64,000 nt of DNA from Tenacibaculum pacificus. GTDB lineage: Bacteria > Bacteroidota > Bacteroidia > Flavobacteriales > Flavobacteriaceae. The translations under genes were made by a program, and so were the position numbers. Below the pieces are notes generated by a model. That model saw nothing but the letters and a program-made list of their open reading frames with translations. It was not told where the DNA came from and did no database searches. Positions 51,201 through 59,627 of this stretch are shown piece after piece. Where the stretch lies: assembly GCF_027941775.1 (NCBI RefSeq), contig NZ_CP115917.1, forward strand, positions 471,001-535,000, given 5' to 3'. Each line of letters begins with the position of its first letter. The first letter of the stretch is position 1.

Positions 51201-53772
51201 AAGTAGGTATTTCTGTTGTAAATATGTTAATGTCAGAATACGTTCCTTCGCTACAATTATTTTTAGGCTTTACACGCCAAAAATAGTTAGTGTTTTTTGA
51301 TAAAAAATCTATTGAAGGTATATATGAATTTGTATCTACTATTTCATCAATTATAATATTATTGAAATTAGTGTCAGTGGCTACTACAATGTTATATAGT
51401 GTAGCATTTGAATTAGCTTCCCACTCAAATTTTGTGTTGATACTAATCTCATCAGTTGCATTACTAGGAGTTGTTAAATTTATTTTAGTAAAACTATTTT
51501 CCGTTATTTTTAATAATGCAGTGGTTGTTTGAGTAACTGTTGCCGATTTTCCTTCAATAATAATGACGTTATCTTGTTGATTACTCCCATTTAAATTATT
51601 TATTGTCATAACAACATCTCCTTCTTTATTAATAGTAGCAGGGTTAAATGATGCAGTAGTTCCACTAGGTAAGCCAGTAGCAGATAAATTTACTGTTTCA
51701 GTAAAACCATTAACAAATTTGAACTTTAAAGTATAATCTACAGAGTTATTACCTGTATTACAAACAACTTGTTTATCAGTTTGGTTTGAAATTAAAAAAG
51801 TAGGTGTTGTAGAGTCAATCGTAAAATTAGTATTGTTTACATTATAAAAAATGTTATCAGCAGCTTCTATAAGAATACGTCCTTTAGTTGTTGGAGTATT
51901 AGGAATAATAACATCTTCAGAACCATCATTAGCAACATTATCTTTTAAAAGAATAGGGAAAGTTAATCCACCATCAATAGAAAGTTTAATATTTACCTTC
52001 ATACAGTTAATCGGTGCTTTATCAGTAGTTCCTTTATTCCATGTTATTTTTTGAGTAGAACTAGTATTCCAGTTTACAGCAGTATTAGGATACGTAAATG
52101 CAAAAGCTTCAGAATCAGTTATTGTAATTTTAACATCATCTCTTGCTGTATTACCTCCGCCAGCATGATTATCTCTTACTGTTAGTGCAAAATTTAATTC
52201 TCTAGCAACACTAGGAAGAACCTCCCATTGATTTGAACCATCATTAACAACATTAGAAAAGGTTGGTAAATATCTATTAGGAGATGTACTAGAATGTAAT
52301 GATCTAAAAGCAGGACCTTGTGTACTTGTTGAAACTAGTGGTACTATTGCTGATTCGGTATCTATTTGTTCCCAATTGTATGTTAAGCTTGCAGTTCCAT
52401 CGGTATCTGTAGCTATTCCTTTTAAAACAAAAGGAGTGTTTTTAGGGATACTAAAATCATTACCTGCATTTGCAGTAGGAGCATTATTACCTGTATCTGT
52501 TGTTAGACCACAACTAGCAACTGACTGAACATGATTCCACATTTGACCAATACTAACTGTATGAAAATAATCATCACTGTTATTTTGTACATTTTGAGGA
52601 GAACAAATACCAGCATACGCCATTATTGTAGTACCACTTCCTGGTTCTACAGAGGTGCTTCCTATATTACTTCCACAACTACCTCCAGTTCCGTTAAAGG
52701 TATGCGTAGCACCAAATTGGTGTCCTATTTCACGCGCCACATAATCGATATCAAAGGGGTCGTTAATAGGTTGCCAACTACCTGTAATACCACTAGCTTT
52801 TGAACCAGATCTACATACAGATCTTAAAGCAGCTAAACCACCACCACCAGTGCTAAATGTATGTCCAATATCGTAATTTGCATCACCAATTATAGCATCA
52901 CATTTAACTTGACTCTCATCAATTAGGTTATCAGCATTATCATTAGTTAATTCATCAGTAGTTGAGTCTAAAAATATTATTTCATCATTGTTATTTACGA
53001 TAACCATTCGAACACCTAAATCTCTTTCGTAAACTGTATTTACACGAGCTATAGTAGTATTCATTGCAGATAAAATAACCGATTTCTTTACAGCATCTGT
53101 TGCTGAGTTAGAAATACCTTCTCTATTTAAATGAAATTGAGAATATTCACCTGTACAAGCAATGGCAATCCTATAAGTTCTTAATTTACCATCATTTGCA
53201 TTTTTTTTTTGAATTGAAGACTTTATTATTTCTTTTTTCGTTTCTTCAATTTGACAGTTAAAATCATTATTATCCGATTTTAAGTCATCTCTTTTATATA
53301 TAATATACTGTTTTTTATCTTTAGTATACGGATCTATATATATTGTACTTTCATTAGCCGAATATATAAGGGCGTGTAAGCCATTAACACCTAATGTGAT
53401 TTTAGCAACTGCAGTAGGGTTATTAATTCCTTGAGCAGAATATGTTTTAATCATAGGGAATTTAGCCGCTAATTCAGGTGCTAAAGATGGTGTTTCATTA
53501 AAAGAATACTCTTCTAATCTTCCTTCAGAGTTGGGTAAAGTTATTATCCTTTCTCCTTTATTTAGATTAGAGTTTTTTAGATGATTTTCAAAACTACTTA
53601 AGTTTAACGAAGCTAAAGAGTATTTTTGAGGTGTGTTTTCCCTATCAAGAATTTTATTTTTTTGAATAAAATTATCTTTTTTTACTGTTTTATTCCAGTA
53701 ATTTTGAGAAAATGAATTACTACTAAAAAAAGTAAAAATTAGTAGTATTAGAAAAGGGATTTTTTTAATCAT
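48250..53772 (-). CDS. Reprolysin-like (M12B) secreted protein with GEVED repeats and type IX sorting domain
   Basis: Signal peptide (FLILLIFTFFSSNSFSQ). A reprolysin-like domain (about residues 195-425) has AREIGHQFGATH: Glu348, His351 and His357 are in place, but the first zinc ligand is Arg347 instead of His. PKD/Ig-like (about 430-650) and fibronectin-like (about 770-850) domains follow. Four GEVED-type domains come next (about 861-1007, 1116-1254, 1364-1511, 1614-1744), each with WIDWNQD/N...FD, alternating with Ig-like modules. A type A sorting domain (about 1757-1840; DLKIYPIPSDGKITV, SSGVYFIQIQ) directs it through the type IX system to the surface. At 1840 aa it is the largest gene here. 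If Arg347 is real, activity is doubtful. Confidence 0.9.
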   Translation of the reverse strand: MIKKIPFLILLIFTFFSSNSFSQNYWNKTVKKDNFIQKNKILDRENTPQKYSLASLNLSSFENHLKNSNLNKGERIITLPNSEGRLEEYSFNETPSLAPELAAKFPMIKTYSAQGINNPTAVAKITLGVNGLHALIYSANESTIYIDPYTKDKKQYIIYKRDDLKSDNNDFNCQIEETKKEIIKSSIQKKNANDGKLRTYRIAIACTGEYSQFHLNREGISNSATDAVKKSVILSAMNTTIARVNTVYERDLGVRMVIVNNNDEIIFLDSTTDELTNDNADNLIDESQVKCDAIIGDANYDIGHTFSTGGGGLAALRSVCRSGSKASGITGSWQPINDPFDIDYVAREIGHQFGATHTFNGTGGSCGSNIGSTSVEPGSGTTIMAYAGICSPQNVQNNSDDYFHTVSIGQMWNHVQSVASCGLTTDTGNNAPTANAGNDFSIPKNTPFVLKGIATDTDGTASLTYNWEQIDTESAIVPLVSTSTQGPAFRSLHSSTSPNRYLPTFSNVVNDGSNQWEVLPSVARELNFALTVRDNHAGGGNTARDDVKITITDSEAFAFTYPNTAVNWNTSSTQKITWNKGTTDKAPINCMKVNIKLSIDGGLTFPILLKDNVANDGSEDVIIPNTPTTKGRILIEAADNIFYNVNNTNFTIDSTTPTFLISNQTDKQVVCNTGNNSVDYTLKFKFVNGFTETVNLSATGLPSGTTASFNPATINKEGDVVMTINNLNGSNQQDNVIIIEGKSATVTQTTTALLKITENSFTKINLTTPSNATDEISINTKFEWEANSNATLYNIVVATDTNFNNIIIDEIVDTNSYIPSIDFLSKNTNYFWRVKPKNNCSEGTYSDINIFTTEIPTYCSLEYPDETGGAEYISNVTFNTINNNSLNDSVDGYQDFSNISTNIKRTQEREISVTFNTDGYQDHCYVFIDWNQDYVFDKATERYDLGARTSDIATTSLKITVPNNAVLGKTRMRVTIEYYETGSPSGGGPCNADQNSQYGETEDYSIEIEEKPGADFTLTNTTGNLSICNKAVNDQIFEIDYKALFNFDENVSFSVSGTPTNTTSNLNPISINTSGLIKFTLSNLNNAPIGDYTIIVTGTANSITKSIEVPFNVNDNICNATGNTDSQISTTLVKFGEINNPSTKTTGYSDFKTIATEVIKGEKYPLIVNANSNGNQTVKTFAWIDWNQNCLFDTNEKYDLGNTTNNNGATANSGLKVIVPSDALSGTTTLRVITKLANDGQPNSCEIDFNGEAEDYTITITPSFTLTNKTVGQSICNKAVNEVEYKIDYKTFNSFDENVTLSTENTPVNSIVTFTSAIISTDGMVTLKIDNLNNVTVGDYTIKVNATSNSITKSIDLILSINDNHCKSSGNTDSQISTTLVKLGEIDNSSTKTTGYSDFKAITTEVIKGNTYPLIVNANSSGNKTVNTFAWIDWNQNCLFDANEKYDLGNTTNTNGATSNSGLDITIPSDALSGTTTLRVVTKLDDDGEPSSCELDFNGEVEDYTITITPSFTLTNKTVGQSICNKAVNEVKYEIDYKTFNDFNENVTLSAENAPVSSTVTFTSIVINSDKKVSITVSNLNNVAIGDYTIKVNATSSSMTKSVDLTLVINNNHCKSSGNTDSQISITNVNFGEIDNSSTKTTGYSDFKAITTNVVRGEEYDLNVDINTDGNSTVKTYAWIDWNQDCKFDVTELETYNLTTTNSLSIKVPEDALTGTTTLRISTKLNEFPESCELDFNGEVEDYTINVEESFANDKNLFSDLKIYPIPSDGKITVKFKVKVKDLTIIRLFNMVGQLLETQTFSTISSKFNNEIEFSKISSGVYFIQIQNDGKINTSKIIIL
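48540..50720 (-). repeat. Three tandem coding repeats of 744 bp inside the secreted protein gene
   Basis: The anchor ACA(T/A)ATAGAT recurs at 49201, 49945 and 50689, exactly 744 bases (248 codons) apart. Long stretches after 49201 and 49945 are almost identical at the DNA level, suggesting recent duplication or ongoing homogenisation. Each unit encodes one Ig-like plus one GEVED domain. Confidence 0.85.
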
Positions 53773-53821
53773 AATTATTAGGTTAATGGTATAGTAAGAA
53801 CAGCTAAAAGTTAATTTTCCC

Positions 53822-53829
53822 TACCTTTG
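53822..53829 (+). promoter_or_regulatory. Candidate -7 promoter element for lipB
   Basis: TACCTTTG fits TAnnTTTG, 26 bases before the lipB ATG; no clear -33 partner. Confidence 0.4.
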
Positions 53830-53855
53830 AGGTCTTATTTTTAGAATACTAATTT

Positions 53856-54560
53856 ATGAATAAAAAAATAATAGTAAGTGATTTAGGTCAAAAAGATTAT
53901 AAAGATACTTGGGATTATCAAGCCCAGTTGTTAGAAAAAACGGTTTTTATAAAAAGAGAAAACAGAAAAAAAGAACTCGAAATTAGTACACCCAATCATT
54001 TTTTATTTGTAGAACACCCTCACGTTTATACATTAGGTAAATCTGGAGATTTAAGTAATTTATTACTAAATGAGTTGCAATTAAAAGAAAAAGGAGCAAC
54101 TTTTTATAAGATAAACAGGGGAGGAGATATCACGTATCACGGACCGGGGCAAATAGTAGGATATCCTATTCTTGATTTAGAAAATTTTTTTACAGATATT
54201 CATAAATACCTTCGTTTTTTAGAAGAAGCAATTATATTAACAATTGCAGAATATGGATTAGAAGCAGCACGAAGCGATGGAGAAACAGGTGTTTGGTTAG
54301 GTGTAGGAACTCCGTTTGCTAGAAAAATTTGCGCTATGGGGATTCGTGCAAGTAGATGGGTTACCATGCATGGATTTGCTTTAAACGTAAATGTGAATTT
54401 AGGTTATTTTGATAATATTATTCCTTGTGGAATTAAAGGAAAAGCAGTTACTTCAATGGAAGCAGAGCTAGGTTTTAAAGTTTCAGAAGCTGAGGTAAAA
54501 GAAAAAATTTTAAAACATTTTAAAGAACTTTTTGAAGTTGATGAATTTATTAATGAATAA
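53856..54560 (+). CDS. lipB: Lipoyl(octanoyl) transferase
   Basis: Transfers octanoate from acyl-carrier protein to lipoyl domains. Signatures: VEHPHVYTLGKSGD, NRGGDITYHGPGQIVGYPIL (core motif) and GIRASRWVTMHGFALNVN, followed by the catalytic Cys in IPCGIKGKAVTS. Length 234 aa is normal. It stands alone with its own promoter-like element and terminator. Confidence 0.97.
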   Translation: MNKKIIVSDLGQKDYKDTWDYQAQLLEKTVFIKRENRKKELEISTPNHFLFVEHPHVYTLGKSGDLSNLLLNELQLKEKGATFYKINRGGDITYHGPGQIVGYPILDLENFFTDIHKYLRFLEEAIILTIAEYGLEAARSDGETGVWLGVGTPFARKICAMGIRASRWVTMHGFALNVNVNLGYFDNIIPCGIKGKAVTSMEAELGFKVSEAEVKEKILKHFKELFEVDEFINE

Positions 54561-54593
54561 AAAAAGGGTTGATATTATATCAACCCTTTTTTT
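54561..54593. terminator. Bidirectional terminator between lipB and yceI
   Basis: AAAGGGTTGATA/TATCAACCCTTT stem with A and T runs; serves lipB and the convergent yceI. Confidence 0.85.
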
Positions 54594-54609
54594 ATGTACT
54601 ATAATGAAA

Positions 54610-55255
54610 TTATTTTACAGCCTTTATATTAAAAGAAATTTCCATTAAATCGTTAATGAATTTATCTTTTAAAGCAGCATTAAACTTTTTAGAACTATAA
54701 GTAACTCCAAAGTCAGTTCTGTCAATACTAAAAACATCACTTTTAATAGTAGTTACACCTTCACTTTGAGTAATTGTAGCTGGAATTGTAATACTTTTTG
54801 TAGTTTCTTTAAGTGTTAAATTACCTGTAATATGTAACTTTCCATCTTTTGTTTCAGAGCTAGCAACTTCAAATTTAGCAGTAGGAAATTTTTCAACATC
54901 GAAAAAATCAGCATTTTTTAAATGACCTTCTAATTTTTCTTTTCCTTTACCAGCTTCTAAATCTGCACACTGAAATTGAAGTCATATCAATAACAAATTC
55001 ACCAGATTTAAGTACACCATTTTCTATATCAAATAAACCTTTTGTAATGTTAACAACACCATTATGAGAATCTGTTGGCTTGTTTCCTTTCCAAGTAACA
55101 GTAGATTCAGCAATATTTGCTTTGTAAGAGTTAATTACATTTTCTACTTTTTTAACATCTTTAATTTCTTCGCTAACAGTTACTTTGTTTTTTTCTGATT
55201 TACAAGAAACAGCAGTAATGGCGATAAGAGCAATAGCTAAAATTGATTTTTTCAT
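54610..55255 (-). pseudogene. YceI-family lipoprotein, interrupted by one inserted base
   Basis: From ATG at 55255: lipoprotein signal ILAIALIAITAVSC, then ESTVTWKGNKPTDSHNGVVN and GVLKSGEFVIDMTSISV, a YceI-fold start. The frame then runs into CRFRSW and a stop. Removing one base near 54967 continues as ADLEAGKGKEKLEGHLKNAD and on to SIDRTDFGVTYSSKKF and the stop at 54610, a complete YceI domain (214 aa in total). YceI proteins bind isoprenoid-like lipids in the periplasm. Only the first 102 residues would be made from the sequence as given. Confidence 0.88.
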
Positions 55256-55318
55256 GATTATTTGTATTTAATTATTTTATTTAGAACAAATATACTTTAA
55301 AAATAGTTTCCTTGGAAA

Positions 55319-56035
55319 TTATTTTTTCGTTAAGATTTTGTTAATAACATAAGAACTAGCTTGTAAGCCAAAAGCGGCGGGCATATAGCTAATAGTTCCA
55401 TAAAAAGATTTTTTAAAATTAGCTCCATTTGTTAGTTGTAAGCTTTCGGCAATTTGAACTTCTTCCGAGTAAACAGCAGTAATACCTTTATTTACTTTTC
55501 GTTCTTTTAATCGCTTTTTTAACGCACGTGCCATTTTACAATTTTTAGTTTTACTGATGTCTTTTACAACAACTTTACTTGCATCTAATTTTCCACCAGC
55601 ACCCATAGCACTAATTAATTTTACTTTTTTTCTTTTAGCTGCAACAATTAAATTAATTTTAGGAGTAATACTATCAATACAATCCATTACGTAATCATAT
55701 TCATTACTAACTATTTCAAAAGCTCTTTCTGGCGATAAAAATTCTTCTATTGCTGTTAGTTCTATTTCAGGATTTATATCTTTAATTCTGTCGGCAATTA
55801 CGCTTACTTTTGTTTTTCCAACGGTACTATCTAGTGCGGGTAATTGTCTGTTTTTATTAGTTTCATCAAAAGCATCGCCATCAACAATTGTCATTTTTCC
55901 AACACCAGCTCTTGCTATAAATTCTGCTGCAAATGAGCCAACTCCACCTAAGCCAACAATTAAAATATTTGCTTTTTTCAGTTTTTCAATTCCTTCTTTC
56001 TGAACTAATAATTCCGTTCTTTCTAACCAACTCAT
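55319..56035 (-). CDS. tcdA: ThiF/MoeB-family tRNA threonylcarbamoyladenosine dehydratase
   Basis: The nucleotide-binding start ILIVGLGGVGSFAAEFIARA and IVDGDAFDETNKNRQ are typical of the E1-like TcdA branch, which cyclises t6A37 in tRNA using ATP. The partner cysteine is likely in the SKTKNCKMARALKKRLK region. Length 238 aa fits. Its start overlaps the tatD stop (ATGA). It is the only one of six consecutive genes from 54.6 to 58.9 kb whose frame is undamaged. Confidence 0.9.
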   Translation of the reverse strand: MSWLERTELLVQKEGIEKLKKANILIVGLGGVGSFAAEFIARAGVGKMTIVDGDAFDETNKNRQLPALDSTVGKTKVSVIADRIKDINPEIELTAIEEFLSPERAFEIVSNEYDYVMDCIDSITPKINLIVAAKRKKVKLISAMGAGGKLDASKVVVKDISKTKNCKMARALKKRLKERKVNKGITAVYSEEVQIAESLQLTNGANFKKSFYGTISYMPAAFGLQASSYVINKILTKK

Positions 56036-56669
56036 TTCTTAAATATCTTATTAAAATTTTGATGTATATTTTGTTCTATTTTTTCAATTTCTATATTTTT
56101 TATGTCACTAGCTTTTTTATAGATACAAGCAATTTTTATAGTGTTTTCATCTGTTTCTAAGAAAATATTTTCTAAAGGAATTTTTAAAAATACTTCTTGT
56201 AATTTAGTTGATGTTAACAATGCTTTTCCGAAGGATAAAAAACAATCATTTTTGATAAAATCAGTAGCAATTTGACTATTTTTATTAAAACCGTGAATAA
56301 TCCATTTTTGCGTAGGTTTTAATTCTTTTTTCAAACGGAGTATATCCTGAAAAGCTTTTACACAATGTATAATTAATGGTTTTTTAAATTCTTCTGATAA
56401 CTTAATATGTTCTTTAAAAATACTAATTTGAAGTGTATAATTTACTTTTGATAATTTATCTAAACCACATTCGCCAACTGCGTAACAATTTTTGTGAAGT
56501 AGCTTTTTTTGATAAATAGAACTTCATCTTCAATACTATTTTTGTTGATAAACCACGGATGAATCCCAATAGAAAAAGGCGTCTTAAAATCTGTTGAATT
56601 AGGATAACAATTTAAAATATTGAAATTTTCATCAGAATTAGTATGCGTATGAATATTTATAAACTTCAT
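56032..56669 (-). pseudogene. TatD-family metal-dependent hydrolase, broken at an A7 run
   Basis: The first frame starts MKFINIHTHT (HxH metal ligands) and has IGIHPWF, then stops after TQLANVV. Adding one A to the seven-A run (T-run 56504-56510 on the plus strand) gives KKKLLHKNCYAVGECGLDKL, then LIIHCVKAFQD, WIIHGFN and LETDE to the stop at 56032. All TatD ligands (His-x-His, Glu, His, His, Asp) are thus present across the two frames, about 212 aa in total. TatD proteins are DNases or D-aminoacyl-tRNA-related hydrolases. The stop overlaps the tcdA start. Confidence 0.87.
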
Positions 56670-56680
56670 AAAAAAGGTAA

Positions 56681-57374
56681 CTAACTTTCTTGTTCAAAAA
56701 TAATATTTCTTTCCATATTTTTTTTATAAACATTCTTAAGGATAAGTTCTTTATTATTTGTGTTTACCATACATTCAATTTGATGGACAATCATTTTTTC
56801 AAAAGGAACAAGAAAATTCTTGGTATCACATTGTTCTAATTCACTTTGATTAAGTAAATTTAAGACTGTATAAACTGATTCAATAGTGCTAAGACAAAGA
56901 GGTGCTGGTTGTTGCTTAATAGTAAATTTCGATTTTATTTTATTATCAAAGCTTACTCTTTTTAGTTTTTGTAAGTTTTTACTCAATTTTAGCATTTTAC
57001 GAGCGCAAGGCCATGTTCCATCAAGAATAAAAATATGTGGATTATCACCCATAAATGAAATTATGTCTGAACTTTTTTTTACTGATAAATTAAAAGTATC
57101 TTCTCCAGGATAAAGTAAAAAAGAAGAATTATTTTCTTTATTCAGTATTTCATTTACACGTTTATTATTTGTGAAATCTACACCAACTATAATTTCAGAA
57201 TTTTCAAGTTGAAGATTCGTCATACGTCCCGTTCCGTTTTTTTCTTTTTTGTACTCTTTCGGGTGCATAAGAATAATAAAACGAGTCTTGGTTTGGGAAC
57301 GATTAATGTGTTTACAAATACAGTGAAGATGAAGGCATCATGCATTTGTAACATTTGATTCTTGGGTTTTTCAT
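56681..57374 (-). pseudogene. DTW-domain tRNA-uridine aminocarboxypropyltransferase, broken near its N terminus
   Basis: The long open part (195 aa, from 57268) contains LDGTWPCARKMLKLSKNL (the D-x-T-W motif) and GEDTFNL. The true start is upstream at 57374: KCYKCMMPSSS, with the family's cysteine cluster. One inserted base at 57323 must be removed to continue SCICKHINRSQTKTRFIILM into the open part. DTW enzymes add the acp group to uridine in tRNA (or rRNA) from SAM. As read, the Cys-rich N terminus would be lost. Confidence 0.8.
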
Positions 57375-57433
57375 TTATACTTTCAACGTGAATATCTCTT
57401 TTTTTGAATTACTGCCAACTATAAAATAAAGTT

Positions 57434-57887
57434 TTATACCTTATTTTTACTATCGATAATAATAGTAACAGGTCCATCATTTAAAAGTTCTACTTTCATA
57501 TCTGCACCAAATTTACCTGTTTGTACTTTTTTACCTAAGTCGTTTTCTACCTGATTTATAAATTGATTATATAAAGGAATTGCGATTTCAGGTTTTGAAG
57601 CGTTCAATGTAGCTTGGTCTGTTTCCTTTTTTTGTTGATGCTTGTAATGTAAATTGACTAACGATAATTGCATCTCCTTTAACATCAATTAAAGATTGAT
57701 TCATCACCTGATTTTCATCATTAAAAATTCGAAGATTCGTTATTTTTTTAGATAACCAGTTAATATCTTCTGTATTATCATCATCAGTAATGCCTACTAA
57801 AATTAGCAAACCATTTTGAATATCAGCAACTTTTTCTCTTTCAATAGTTACACTAGCTTTATTTACTCTTTGAACAACTGCTTTCAT
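57434..57887 (-). pseudogene. dtd: D-aminoacyl-tRNA deacylase, interrupted by one inserted base
   Basis: The start MKAVVQRVNKASVTIEREKV and SQFTLQASTKKGNRPSYIE are the N-terminal two thirds of DTD. The frame then stops. Removing one base at 57602 restores ASKPEIAIPLYNQFI, then GADMKVELLNDGPVTII to the stop at 57434, the rest of a normal 150-aa protein. DTD frees D-amino acids from tRNA. The ATG follows the restored rsgA stop with no gap. Confidence 0.88.
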
Positions 57888-57960
57888 TTACTCTTTATCT
57901 TTTTCCCAAATATCAGTACGATAATGTTCTTCTTCACCTTCTAAAATTTGCAAATAACTT

Positions 57961-58854
57961 TTATAACGTTCCCATTGAAACAGTATCAGCTTCTAAAGCA
58001 TCTTTTACGGCACATTTTGGTTCGTTTACATGAATACAGTTATTGAATTTACAATCTTGTTTTAGTGCAAAAAATTCAGGAAAATAATCTCCTAATTCAT
58101 ATTTATCAATATCAACAACTCCAAAACCTTTAATACCTGGAGTATCAATAATTCGGGCATCTTTTGAGTTTTCGATACTTAAATCGAACATTTCTGCAAA
58201 AGTAGTGGTGTGTTTTCCTTGATTATGTTGATCAGAAATTTCTTTAGTTTTTAAATTTAAAGCAGGATCAATAGTGTTTACTAATGTTGTTTTTCCAACT
58301 CCTGAATGTCCTACAAACATCGAAGTTTTTCCAAGCATTATTTCTTTAATTTTATCAATATTGGTGTTTTCCTTTGCAGATACTTCGATACATCGGTAAC
58401 CGATAGTTTCATAAATATCTTTTAAGTATAAAATTTCACCACGTTCTTCAATTTCGTAAGAATCTATTTTATTAAATACTAAAATAGTATCAATTCTGTA
58501 AGCTCTTGCAGAAACTAAAAATCTATCAATAAAAGTGGTAAAAGTAGGCGGATTGTTAATAGTAACCAGTAAAAAAACTTGGTCAATATTAGCTGCAATA
58601 ATATGTGTTTGCTTAGATAAATTTACCGATTTACGAACAATAAAATTATCACGTTCATGAATTTCGGTAATTAAACCTGTTTCTTCGTTATTCTTGGTTT
58701 CTAAGTCAAAATCAACTTTGTCTCCAACTGCAATCGGATTGGTGCTTTTAATACCTTTTAGTCGAAATTTTCCTTTAATACGGCATTTGTATAAAACATC
58801 CTCACACTTTACCCAATACCAACTTCCTGTAGATTTATATACGATTCCTGTCAT
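57961..58854 (-). CDS. rsgA: Ribosome small subunit-dependent GTPase A, C terminus shifted
   Basis: OB-fold start (GIVYKSTGSWYWVKCEDVLY), circularly permuted GTPase with NKID (G4), FVGHSGVGKTTLVNTI (G1) and DTPGIKGFG (G3). The zinc-knuckle residues CKFNNCIHVNEPKC are intact. RsgA helps mature the 30S subunit. The frame ends SMGTL at 57961. Skipping one base at about 57975 continues WERYKSYLQILEGEEEHYRT to a stop at 57888, directly before dtd, for 321 aa in total. The last 27 residues are thus replaced, but all catalytic parts remain. Confidence 0.9.
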   Translation of the reverse strand: MTGIVYKSTGSWYWVKCEDVLYKCRIKGKFRLKGIKSTNPIAVGDKVDFDLETKNNEETGLITEIHERDNFIVRKSVNLSKQTHIIAANIDQVFLLVTINNPPTFTTFIDRFLVSARAYRIDTILVFNKIDSYEIEERGEILYLKDIYETIGYRCIEVSAKENTNIDKIKEIMLGKTSMFVGHSGVGKTTLVNTIDPALNLKTKEISDQHNQGKHTTTFAEMFDLSIENSKDARIIDTPGIKGFGVVDIDKYELGDYFPEFFALKQDCKFNNCIHVNEPKCAVKDALEADTVSMGTL

Positions 58855-58938
58855 AGTACAAAGATGCAGAAATTTATGTAAAAATTAAAGTGTCGGTTGC
58901 TGTGTTTTTAGTTTTAGTAGCAAATACTTTTGATAACT

Positions 58939-59050
58939 AATAATTTGAAGCAATTTCCCGCTTTCCGCACTCGCTTTTTTTATTTTTCTTTTCGAAAAGA
59001 AAAATAAAAAAGAGCTCAAACAAATGCTTCAATCGGGGCTAGGCATTTTA
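58939..59050 (-). repeat. Structured dispersed repeat, copy B
   Basis: Reverse complement of this stretch matches 32425-32524 almost base for base at both ends (ATGCCTAGCCCCGATTGAAG; AGCGGGAAATTGCTTC). The inner hairpin is longer and different (TTTTTCTTTT/AAAAGAAAAA around CG). Relative to copy A, T-to-C in the left arm is balanced by A-to-G in the right arm. It fills the space between rsgA and the small secreted gene. Confidence 0.75.
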
Positions 59051-59117
59051 ATAATTTTGAATATTTTAAATTTAAAAATATTATATTGCGCGCTTATTAA
59101 AAAAAAAATAATTTTTT

Positions 59118-59576
59118 ATGAAAAAAGCATTATTACTAATTGCATTTATTGCATTAGGTTTAACATCAGTAAACGCTCAGAAATTTGAGTACAAGGTTAT
59201 TACAAGTGTAGAGTCAACAGTTCCTAATGGATTAGGTAGGTCAAGATTAATCTCATCTAATGAAGACAGAGATTATAAGAGTTTTACATCAACAAGGTCT
59301 AGTGAAAAAAAGAAAGACAAAAGAAATAAATCTGACCGTGCTGAGATTAGAGTAAAAAACTTCGATGAAACTAAATTATTAAACTTCTTTAATATGGGAG
59401 GAATTAGATTTCAGAATATTGTAGCAAATGATGCTGTAATTAGCTCAAAAATAAATACCATGGTTGAAGAAGGATGGGATTTAGCTTTTGTAAATTCAGG
59501 AGTTGAGAGTTATGGAGGTAAAGGTGATAAAAATGGTATTTTTATTACAAGATATATTTTTAAAAGATTAAAATAA
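59118..59576 (+). CDS. Small secreted protein of unknown function (DUF4177-like ending)
   Basis: Signal peptide (LLIAFIALGLTSVNAQ), then a 130-residue mature part: FEYKVITSVES, a basic middle (SEKKKDKRNKSDR) and NTMVEEGWDLAFVNSG with a final FITRYIFKRLK. The EYKVI...EEGWxL...FKR outline resembles DUF4177-type folds, but I cannot assign a function. Isolated gene with a shared terminator. Confidence 0.65.
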   Translation: MKKALLLIAFIALGLTSVNAQKFEYKVITSVESTVPNGLGRSRLISSNEDRDYKSFTSTRSSEKKKDKRNKSDRAEIRVKNFDETKLLNFFNMGGIRFQNIVANDAVISSKINTMVEEGWDLAFVNSGVESYGGKGDKNGIFITRYIFKRLK

Positions 59577-59591
59577 TATCTTAATCTTTTA

Positions 59592-59627
59592 AAAAAAAGG
59601 AGCTTCAATTGAAGCTCCTTTTTTTTA
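59592..59627. terminator. Bidirectional terminator ending the Phe/Tyr operon
   Basis: AAAAGGAGCTTCAATTGAAGCTCCTTTT (59595-59622), a 14-base-arm palindrome with A and T runs. It serves both the small secreted gene and the convergent Phe/Tyr operon. Confidence 0.85.
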
